From an uncultured Collinsella sp. (lineage in GTDB: Bacteria; Actinomycetota; Coriobacteriia; Coriobacteriales; Coriobacteriaceae), in contig CAUBMI010000003.1 in assembly GCA_958436995.1 (NCBI GenBank), positions 1 through 64,000 on the forward strand: a stretch of 64,000 bases of DNA, in the 5' to 3' direction. Positions 58,056-64,000 of the stretch are shown here, piece by piece. The notes under the pieces are model-generated. The model had not been told where the DNA came from. It searched no databases and was given only the letters and a program-made list of their open reading frames with translations. Both the position numbers and the translations under genes were made by a program. Within the stretch, counting starts at the first letter, position 1, and every line of letters begins with the position of its first letter.

Positions 58056-59189
58056 ATGGCAGACGTCGACAACAGGAACCGTAACCGCAGGTCCAACCGA
58101 GCGGGTCAGCCCAATCCCAAGCGCGAGGCCCGTGCCAAGGCCGCCGAGCGTCACGTGGCAACTGTGTCCGAAGCGTGCGCCAAGGATATCGAGCGTTCGC
58201 TCGCCGGTGTTCGCGAGTTTGACGGTATGCCTGCCGGCTTTGTCGCGGCGATGAAGGCCAAGGTTCAGAGTGCTGTGGCCGCCGAAGAGCAGGTCGCCGA
58301 GGACGTCGAGAACGCGGAGACTACCGAGGTCGAGGCGGCGCCCGAGACCGAGGCGGCGCCCGAGCCCGTCGAGGAGCCTGCCGAGGAAATCGCCGAAGCT
58401 GAGTCCGCGCCTGCTGAGGAGCCCGCTCCGGTCCTGCCCGAGGTCACTGTGCTTGATGCCTCCGCCACGCAGGCAATCCTCGATAACGGTCGCGGCTATG
58501 CGCAGTTCTGCGACATGGCCGTGCTCGCCTTTGCCTCGTTTACCAATCCGGGCGGTGGATATATTCAGGGTTATCTGGGCCAGGAGGCCACGCTGTGCGC
58601 CGATTCGTATCTGTACAACGTTCTCGATAGGCAGCGTAAGTGGTACGGCGAGAACCGTCGCCGCAACATCAACTGCGAGCTCTATCGTAACCGCGCCCTG
58701 GTGGTGCCTGCGGTGCGCTTCGACCGCAACCACGTGCATGCATACGCCGACGTGATCGTGGCCGCCGCGCCCAACGTTAGGCGCGCCCGCCAGGAGTATC
58801 GCGTGAGCGACGATGCTCTGCTGGATGCCCTGCGCGACCGCATTCGCTTTGTGCTCGCCATCTGCGATGAGCTTGGTCGCGAGAAGCTCGTGCTGGGTGC
58901 TTGGGGCTGCGACAACAACGGCTTTGATGCCGAGGCCGTGGCCGAGCTCTTCCGCAAGGAGCTCGCGTCGGGCGACTTCAAGGTCAAGCAGGTCTTCTTT
59001 GCCGTGCCCTCTACGCGCTGGGACGAGGACTTCGCCAAGTTCGAGCACGTGCTGGCAAACTTCCCCGAGCGCAACGAGGAGTCCTATGCTCAGGTTGCCG
59101 CCCGCACCGCAGCCGCCCGTGCCGCCGAGCAGGCTCAGGCCGCTGCCGAGGATGACGAGGATGACGACGACTGGCGCAAGTACCTGTAA
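58056..59189 (+). CDS. PARG-like (TIGR02452/DUF2263) protein with altered signature
   Basis: Microbial-type poly(ADP-ribose) glycohydrolase fold of the macrodomain class, 377 residues. The first ~130 residues are a basic start followed by Glu/Ala/Pro-rich low-complexity sequence. The domain then shows NPGGGYIQGYLGQEATLC: the family signature GGG-X(6-8)-QEE reads GGG-X7-QEA (residues 166-178). The second Glu, regarded as catalytic, is Ala178. LGAWGCDNNGFD is a normal macrodomain-like segment. The end is acidic. It may be inactive as a hydrolase and act as a binder. The start has AAAGGTGG upstream. Confidence 0.82.
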   Translation: MADVDNRNRNRRSNRAGQPNPKREARAKAAERHVATVSEACAKDIERSLAGVREFDGMPAGFVAAMKAKVQSAVAAEEQVAEDVENAETTEVEAAPETEAAPEPVEEPAEEIAEAESAPAEEPAPVLPEVTVLDASATQAILDNGRGYAQFCDMAVLAFASFTNPGGGYIQGYLGQEATLCADSYLYNVLDRQRKWYGENRRRNINCELYRNRALVVPAVRFDRNHVHAYADVIVAAAPNVRRARQEYRVSDDALLDALRDRIRFVLAICDELGREKLVLGAWGCDNNGFDAEAVAELFRKELASGDFKVKQVFFAVPSTRWDEDFAKFEHVLANFPERNEESYAQVAARTAAARAAEQAQAAAEDDEDDDDWRKYL

Positions 59190-59213
59190 ACGGTGCGCGT
59201 GATGCGATATACC

Positions 59214-59247
59214 GAGCCGACGGGGGCTGCTCCCGTCGGCTTTTTAT
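59214..59247 (+). terminator. Terminator of the PARG-like gene
   Basis: GCCGACGGG pairs with CCCGTCGGC, followed by TTTTTATT. It ends just before the ribosome site of the next gene. Confidence 0.85.
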
Positions 59248-59264
59248 TGAGTGGGGAGCTTACG

Positions 59265-59924
59265 ATGAAAAACGTTCTATGCTTTGGTGACAGCAACACC
59301 TATGGTTACGATCCGGCGGGCATGCGCGACGGTACCGCGGTGCGCTATGCGCAGGATGTGCGCTGGTGTGGCGTGGTCCAACGTGACTTAGGCGAGGGCT
59401 GGCATGTAATTGAAGAAGGCCTCAACGGCCGCACGACGGTACGCGACGACATGTGCCATCTGGACACTAACCTCAACGGTATTCGCGCGCTTCCGATGCT
59501 GCTCGAGGCCCATAAGCCGCTGGACGCCATTGTGATCATGCTGGGCACCAACGACTGTAAGACGGTCTTTAACGTGACAGCTTCCGATATCGCCCGTGGC
59601 GCCATGGCGCTGATTCGCGCCGTCCGCGCGTTTCCGTGGACCGACGCTGCGCCTTGCCCGCGCATCCTGCTGATGGCTCCTATCAAGATCAAGCCGCAGA
59701 TCGCCGATGTGTATATGACCGACTTTGACGAGCATTCCGTTGAGGCATCTGAGCATTTTGGCGAGTACTATGCGCACGTGGCCGAGCAGTTTGGCTGCGA
59801 CTTTTTGAATGCCGCCGAGTTTGCCGAGCCGGGCGATATCGACTATCTGCATATGATGCCCGAAAGCCACGAGAGCCTGGGTCACGCCGTGGCAGCCAAG
59901 CTCAAAGAGATGCTCGGTGAGTAG
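59265..59924 (+). CDS. SGNH/GDSL hydrolase
   Basis: Esterase-like enzyme of the SGNH fold, 219 residues. Block I FGDSNTYGYDP has the nucleophile Ser; the Gly of NGRTT and the Asn of MLGTNDCK complete the oxyanion hole; DYLHMMPESHESLG near the end supplies the Asp-His. It resembles arylesterases active on acetylated sugars; substrate unknown. There is no signal peptide, so it should be cytoplasmic. GGGGAG precedes the ATG. Confidence 0.88.
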   Translation: MKNVLCFGDSNTYGYDPAGMRDGTAVRYAQDVRWCGVVQRDLGEGWHVIEEGLNGRTTVRDDMCHLDTNLNGIRALPMLLEAHKPLDAIVIMLGTNDCKTVFNVTASDIARGAMALIRAVRAFPWTDAAPCPRILLMAPIKIKPQIADVYMTDFDEHSVEASEHFGEYYAHVAEQFGCDFLNAAEFAEPGDIDYLHMMPESHESLGHAVAAKLKEMLGE

Positions 59925-59935
59925 CACGGCCCCAA

Positions 59936-59975
59936 GCCACCGCAAAGGGGACAGGCACCTTTGTGGTGGTTTTGC
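59936..59975 (+). terminator. GGGGACAGG-type hairpin after the SGNH gene
   Basis: CCACCGCAAAGG (59937-59948) pairs with CCTTTGTGGTGG (59958-59969) with one wobble around GGACAGGCA, followed by TTTTG. Confidence 0.7.
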
Positions 59976-60003
59976 CCGGGTAAACGAACGGATTGGCTGC
60001 CAT

Positions 60004-60615
60004 ATGGGCATGGACGAGCTCATCGACCTCTTTGCCGAGGGCGATGAGCTCGTCTCCAATACCGCTTTTGAGGATTTGGATCTTGCCTGCGACGTGGCGA
60101 ACGGCGCGACCTTCGATGGCGTCGTGTTCCGATCTTGCGAGTTCGATAGCGTTGACTGGAGCGGCTCGACGTTTCGCGACGTGGTGTTTCGCGGTTGCCG
60201 CTTTATCCGCTGCAACATGGAAGGCTGCTGGCTCAACCGCTGCGACTTCGTTGACTGCTCGGCGCCGGGGCTCAACTTGCTCAGGGCGCGTCTGTCGAGC
60301 GTGTCGTTTACATCGTGCGATTTGAGCTATGCGAACCTTTCGGAGGGAAGCATTGGCCCCATGGCTGCGCGTGACACGCGTTTGACCGAGGCCGCACTCC
60401 AGGGGGCAAAGCTGGGGCAATTGCGCTTGGACGGCTGCGACCTGACGCGAATCGATGTGTTCAAGACGCCGCTTTCCGGCGTGGATGTATCGTGTTGTAC
60501 GTTCGCGGCTCCTGTCGTCTCGGGCGACTACCATGAGCTGCGTGGCCTGACGGTTAATGCCGAGCAGGCGTTGGCACTCTCGGGCCTGCTCGGCATCCAG
60601 CTCGCCGACGAATAG
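60004..60615 (+). CDS. Pentapeptide-repeat protein
   Basis: A 203-residue protein made of degenerate pentapeptide repeats (for example AFEDLDLACDVANGATFDGVVFRSC and SFTSCDLSYANLSEG), expected to fold as a right-handed quadrilateral beta helix. It is rich in Cys in repeat positions. Function unknown; some family members bind DNA gyrase, but nothing here shows that. A start before 60004 would overlap the hairpin, so I chose the ATG giving MGMDELIDLFAEGDEL; no good ribosome site is seen. Confidence 0.75.
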   Translation: MGMDELIDLFAEGDELVSNTAFEDLDLACDVANGATFDGVVFRSCEFDSVDWSGSTFRDVVFRGCRFIRCNMEGCWLNRCDFVDCSAPGLNLLRARLSSVSFTSCDLSYANLSEGSIGPMAARDTRLTEAALQGAKLGQLRLDGCDLTRIDVFKTPLSGVDVSCCTFAAPVVSGDYHELRGLTVNAEQALALSGLLGIQLADE

Positions 60616-60651
60616 GCGCCCCGGTCCTTTGCTCGACCGCTATCTAAAATC

Positions 60652-60720
60652 AAACCGTCGCAACATCCGATGATTTTTCGCGTTTGCACGATTTTCATCG
60701 AATGTTGCGACGGTTTTTGG
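60652..60720. terminator. Bidirectional hairpin between pentapeptide gene and thiD
   Basis: Arms of 22 bp with one wobble (60652-60673 and 60695-60716), flanked by AAAA and TTTT, between convergent genes. Confidence 0.8.
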
Positions 60721-60760
60721 TGCAAGGTAGCCTGTCTTTTTTTGGCAGGTTACTGGCTAT

Positions 60761-61591
60761 TTAGTACTGCCACATGTGGTTGACAGGGCCGGAGCCTTTG
60801 CCCATGTCAAAGCCGGCGGCGAGAGCGCCCGTTAGGTAGGCCTTGCCGGCGTTGACGGCGTCGGCAAGATCCATGCCCTGCGCCAATGCGCAGGCGATGG
60901 CGGATGAAAGCGTGCAGCCGGTGCCATGCGTGTTGCCGGTCTCGATGCGCTTGTGGCGGAACCACGTGGTGAGCGGATCGCCCAGATGGTTGCCCTCGTC
61001 ATCGAGTGGCGCGGGTTCGGCCAATACATCGTTGGCCTCGTTGACAAGATGCCCACCCTTAACGAGGGATGCGCAACCAAAGCGGCGGGTGAGGAGCATG
61101 GCAGCATTTTGCTGTGTGCGCTCGGAGTCGACCTCGTAGTCGAGCAGGGCCATGGCCTCGGGAATATTGGGCGTGATGACGGTTGCTAGTGGGAACAGGC
61201 GGCGGGCGAGCGCCTCGGCGGCATCTTCGGCAATCAGCCGTGCGCCCGAGGTGGCTACCATGACGGGGTCGACGACCACGTTTGTCGCGTTCCAGGCGCT
61301 CAGGCGGTCGGCGATAACCTCGATAATCTCGGCAGAGGAAACCATGCCGATCTTGACGGCGCTGGGGCGGATATCGTCAAATACGGCGTCGATCTGCGCA
61401 GCGACGATATCAGGGGAGATATTCTGCACGGCGGTGACACCGAGCGTGTTTTGTGCGGTTATGGCTGTGATGGCCGTCTCGGCATACAGGCGGTGCGCCG
61501 TGATGGTCTTGATGTCGGCCTGAATGCCGGCGCCACCGCTGGAATCGGATCCTGCGATGGATAGAACGGCAGGTACCTTACTGCGATCCAT
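60761..61591 (-). CDS. thiD: Hydroxymethylpyrimidine (phosphate) kinase
   Basis: Phosphorylates HMP and HMP-P to HMP-PP for thiamine synthesis. The 276-residue ribokinase-fold protein has VLSIAGSDSSGGAGIQADIK, DPVMVATSGARLI, TPNIPEAMALL, LVKGGH and the catalytic GNTHGTGCTLSSAIA. It lies downstream of thiC on the same strand with a 178-base gap, and may share the riboswitch-controlled transcript. Confidence 0.96.
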   Translation of the reverse strand: MDRSKVPAVLSIAGSDSSGGAGIQADIKTITAHRLYAETAITAITAQNTLGVTAVQNISPDIVAAQIDAVFDDIRPSAVKIGMVSSAEIIEVIADRLSAWNATNVVVDPVMVATSGARLIAEDAAEALARRLFPLATVITPNIPEAMALLDYEVDSERTQQNAAMLLTRRFGCASLVKGGHLVNEANDVLAEPAPLDDEGNHLGDPLTTWFRHKRIETGNTHGTGCTLSSAIACALAQGMDLADAVNAGKAYLTGALAAGFDMGKGSGPVNHMWQY

Positions 61592-61769
61592 GTTTGCTCC
61601 CTTGTTCGGTCGGAATCAAATGGGTCTTTAAGCCAGCATTATAAAGATGCCCGGGCCGACTCTATGTCGAACCCGGGCGGGCGATGCAATCTTTACGCAA
61701 ATGTAAGCAAATGTTCACACGTCAACAATTGACGAACACCATGTTACCGATTGTGGCTCCGGTGACGAG

Positions 61770-63104
61770 TTAGTCCTCCATGCCGAGGTCGATCGTCGTG
61801 CCTTCGAACACCTTGTTAACGGTGCGGACGGCGCACATCTTGCCACACATGGTGCAGGTGCCCTCGGTGGCGGCGGGGGACTCCTCGTAGCGCTTCTTAC
61901 CGGTGACCGGGTCGAGAGCACACTCCCACATGGCATCCCAGTCGAGCTTGCGGCGTGCCTGGCCCATCTTGTCGTCCATGTCGCGGGCGTGCGGCACCTT
62001 TTTGGCGATATCGGCGGCGTGTGCGGCGATCTTGGTGGCCATGAGGCCGTCGAGCACATCCTGGGCGTTAGGCAGGCATAGGTGCTCGGCCGGTGTCACG
62101 TAGCACAGGAAGTCGGCACCGGAGCTGGCGGAGATAGCGCCGCCGATGGCAGCGGTGATGTGGTCGTAGCCCACGCCGATATCGGTCACCAGCGGCCCGA
62201 GCACATAGAACGGGGCGTTGTGGCACAGGCGCTTCTGCAGTTTCATGTTGGCGGCGATCTCGTCGAGCGCCATGTGACCCGGGCCCTCGACCATGACTTG
62301 GACGCCGGCGGCCCAGGCGCGCTTGCACAGCTTGCCCAGCTCGATCATCTCGGCGGTCTCGGTGGCGTCATTGGAGTCGTAGAGACAGCCCGGGCGGCAG
62401 GAGTCGCCGAGCGAGATGGTCACGTCGTACTCGTGGCAGATCTCGAGCAGCTCGTCAAAGTACTCGTAGAAGGGGTTTTCGTTGCCGGTGACCTCCATCC
62501 AGCCAAACAGCAGCGAGCCGCCGCGGCTCACGATGTTCATCAAGCGGCCGGTCTCCTTAAAGGTCTTGGTGACCGATTTGTTGATGCCGCAGTGGATGGT
62601 CATAAAGTCCACGCCGTCCTCGGCGTGCGCGCGCACGACCTCGAACAGGTCGTCCTTGGTGAGCTTGACCAGCGGCTTTTCCATGTAGCCGATGGCGTCG
62701 TACATCGGCACCGTGCCCACCATGAGCGGCGTCTCGTCGATGAGCTGCTGGCGGAACTGGCGCGTCTTGCCCGAGTTGGAGAGGTCCATGATGGCGTCGG
62801 CGCCAAAGTCCTCGGCGATCTTGACCTTCTTCCATTCCTCGGCGGCATCTGCCTTGTCGCCCGAGATGCCCAGGTTCACGTTGACCTTGGTGGACAGGCC
62901 CTCACCGACGCCAAAGGCGCGCATGCCCTTTTTGATGTGCACGATGTTGGCGGGAATGGCGATGCGGCCGTCGGCCACGCGCTCGCGGATGTACTCGGGG
63001 TCGCGATGCTCGCGCTCGGCGACCTCCTTCATCTGCGGTGTGATCTGCCCGGCGCGGGCGAAGTCGATTTGCGTGACGAGCTTGGGCTCGGTCTGTGTGC
63101 TCAT
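61770..63104 (-). CDS. thiC: Phosphomethylpyrimidine synthase ThiC
   Basis: Radical SAM enzyme that converts aminoimidazole ribotide to HMP-P. The 444 residues are the shorter form without the long N-terminal domain. EDFGADAIMDLSNSG, MTIHCGINKS, SLGDSCRPGC and VEGPGHMALDEI are present. The C-terminal cluster motif is CTMCGKMC (CX2CX3C), one residue shorter than the CX2CX4C usually quoted. The chosen ATG has GGGAG eight bases upstream; the Shine-Dalgarno lies at the riboswitch end. Confidence 0.96.
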   Translation of the reverse strand: MSTQTEPKLVTQIDFARAGQITPQMKEVAEREHRDPEYIRERVADGRIAIPANIVHIKKGMRAFGVGEGLSTKVNVNLGISGDKADAAEEWKKVKIAEDFGADAIMDLSNSGKTRQFRQQLIDETPLMVGTVPMYDAIGYMEKPLVKLTKDDLFEVVRAHAEDGVDFMTIHCGINKSVTKTFKETGRLMNIVSRGGSLLFGWMEVTGNENPFYEYFDELLEICHEYDVTISLGDSCRPGCLYDSNDATETAEMIELGKLCKRAWAAGVQVMVEGPGHMALDEIAANMKLQKRLCHNAPFYVLGPLVTDIGVGYDHITAAIGGAISASSGADFLCYVTPAEHLCLPNAQDVLDGLMATKIAAHAADIAKKVPHARDMDDKMGQARRKLDWDAMWECALDPVTGKKRYEESPAATEGTCTMCGKMCAVRTVNKVFEGTTIDLGMED

Positions 63105-63110
63105 TGGCAC

Positions 63111-63204
63111 GGCTCCCTTCGTTGGCATTACCCATATCAGGTTTGCGGGTCAGGGCGGGCGCGCCCAGTCTCAGCCTGCCGTCTTGTCCTGCAAGCTCCC
63201 CGTT
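63111..63204 (-). promoter_or_regulatory. TPP riboswitch (THI element) of thiC
   Basis: On the minus strand the conserved THI-box parts occur in order: GGGG near 63201, GGCTGAGA near 63178, CCCTGACCC, AACCTGATATGGGTAATGCC and GAAGGGAG ending at 63111. The last part contains the thiC ribosome-binding site. ACGG before GGGG can pair with CCGT after it, closing P1. No intrinsic terminator lies between it and the ATG, which points to translational control. Confidence 0.92.
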
Positions 63205-63274
63205 ATGTCATGGGCTCAAGTATAGCCTGAATGGGTACGATTGGGCCAACGAGCGTGCCTGTGGGGAGGCGTAC

Positions 63275-63790
63275 ATGGAAGACAAGCATCTATATCGAGA
63301 GACACAACGGGATGTATCGGCCGAGGAAAGCCGTGCGCACCATGGCCTTGTCGCGATTGGTTTTGCGGTGCTTGCCGTGCTGGTGATTGCCGTTTGTATC
63401 TGGACGTTTGGTGGTCGCGGCGGCGCTGCATGGGAGTTCGAGGCCGATGATAGCCTGCCGATCATGACGGTGAAGGTCGCGGGCGGCAATACCGCCGTCG
63501 CGCCGGGCGACTATTGGTATTCGCGCGATGGATTTGTCCAGCTTCAGCTGAGCGGTGGGTCTATTCCTGGTGAGGAAATCGAACGCGTGACGTATGATGC
63601 GGCGCTCAAAACGCTGACGGTGAAGCTCAAGAATCAGGGCGACGTGCCTACGACTATGGATATCGCGCTGACGGAATGGCGCTTGGAGCCCCCATCGGGT
63701 GTTGCGGTGTCCGAGGTAGAGCACGTTAAGATTACCTACCAAGATGGCTCGACGAGCGAGATTGCAAAGGCCGATGCCTTGGCGGAGTAA
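63275..63790 (+). CDS. Hypothetical single-pass membrane protein
   Basis: A 171-residue protein I do not recognise: ~24 hydrophilic residues, one membrane segment (GLVAIGFAVLAVLVIAVCIWTF), then ~125 residues of probably extracytoplasmic beta-rich domain (VKVAGGNTAVAPGDYWYSRDGFVQLQL, EVEHVKITYQDGS). No lipobox. GGGGAGG precedes the ATG. It is divergent from thiC and convergent with the gene at the window end. Confidence 0.75.
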   Translation: MEDKHLYRETQRDVSAEESRAHHGLVAIGFAVLAVLVIAVCIWTFGGRGGAAWEFEADDSLPIMTVKVAGGNTAVAPGDYWYSRDGFVQLQLSGGSIPGEEIERVTYDAALKTLTVKLKNQGDVPTTMDIALTEWRLEPPSGVAVSEVEHVKITYQDGSTSEIAKADALAE

Positions 63791-63813
63791 CGGAGTGTTT
63801 GGAAACGGCGGGC

Positions 63814-64000
63814 CTATTGTGCCTGCGCGTTCATGAATACCAGGGTGTTTTTGTCTGAAAGCTCGGGGATGTGCCGATAGCCGATGTTGAATGCGGTAAG
63901 TTCGCTTACATCCTCGAGCTTGTTTTCTGCCATCCACCGCACCATGGAGCCGCGCGCCTTTTTGCTGGCGGTCGACCGTTGGATGGGCTTCCCGTTGCGG
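63814..64000 (-). CDS. yaaA: Peroxide stress protein YaaA, C-terminal part
   Basis: The last 62 codons of a minus-strand gene cut by the window end, reading NGKPIQRSTASKKARGSMV, then MAENKLEDVSELTAFNIGYR and PELSDKNTLVFMNAQAQ. The KKARGSMVRWMAEN pattern and FNIGYRHIPELS match the end of YaaA/DUF328 (UPF0246), which limits free iron damage during peroxide stress in E. coli. Confidence 0.8.
   Translation of the reverse strand, partial: RNGKPIQRSTASKKARGSMVRWMAENKLEDVSELTAFNIGYRHIPELSDKNTLVFMNAQAQ

Overview
The window looks like a chromosomal segment of a GC-rich, anaerobic, Gram-positive actinobacterium, most likely a Coriobacteriia gut commensal close to Collinsella. I infer this from the protein content and gene style: a division cluster with SepF, YggT and DivIVA but no ftsA, an arginine deiminase pathway with a YfcC-type carrier, a short clostridial-like ThiC, acetate kinase/phosphotransacetylase, and strong C/G preference at third codon positions. 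No rRNA, tRNA, CRISPR array or prophage was seen. The only mobile element is a decayed IS3-family fragment.

Layout. 1-2.5 kb: ackA and pta, convergent, separated by a large nested palindrome. 2.8-5 kb: UDP-galactopyranose mutase and a family 2 glycosyltransferase (galactofuranose-type surface glycan). 5-7.6 kb: a minus-strand P1-family peptidase, Maf and a DJ-1/PfpI protein, with elaborate hairpins on both sides. 8.2-12.2 kb: a more GC-rich module of an EamA transporter, 6-phospho-beta-glucosidase and a beta-glucoside PTS EIIBC, followed by the IS3 remnant. 12.9-16.7 kb: a 23S rRNA uracil methyltransferase and polyphosphate kinase. 17-24.4 kb: arginine catabolism, with two identical arginine deiminase genes flanking an aminotransferase, then ornithine carbamoyltransferase and a YfcC carrier. 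24.9-29.7 kb: a DUF1846 protein, a small winged-helix protein, CTP synthase and a XerD-type recombinase.

30.2-45.7 kb is the division and cell wall (dcw) cluster: mraZ, rsmH, ftsL-like, ftsI, murF, mraY, murD, ftsW, murG, murC, murB, ftsQ, ftsZ, without murE or ftsA. Its tail (pgeF, yggS, sepF, yggT, divIVA) is split by a complete pstSCAB-phoU phosphate operon. 54-56.5 kb: a nitroreductase and a second phosphate system (DUF47 plus PiT). 56.8-60.6 kb: a small unknown protein, a Bax-inhibitor-1 membrane protein, a PARG-like protein with an altered signature, an SGNH hydrolase and a pentapeptide-repeat protein. 60.8-63.2 kb: thiD and thiC with a TPP riboswitch. The end holds a one-pass membrane protein and the 3' part of yaaA.

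The intergenic DNA is unusually rich in structure. Most gene ends carry long, near-perfect inverted repeats, two of which share a covarying core. Both arginine deiminase promoters carry the same pair of direct repeats 21 bp apart plus ARG-box-like sites. A shared palindrome lies upstream of mraZ and ftsZ. yggT has no ATG, GTG or TTG start. I see no clear multi-gene system of unknown type here. The best candidates for new biology are these regulatory and structural elements and the altered PARG-like protein.
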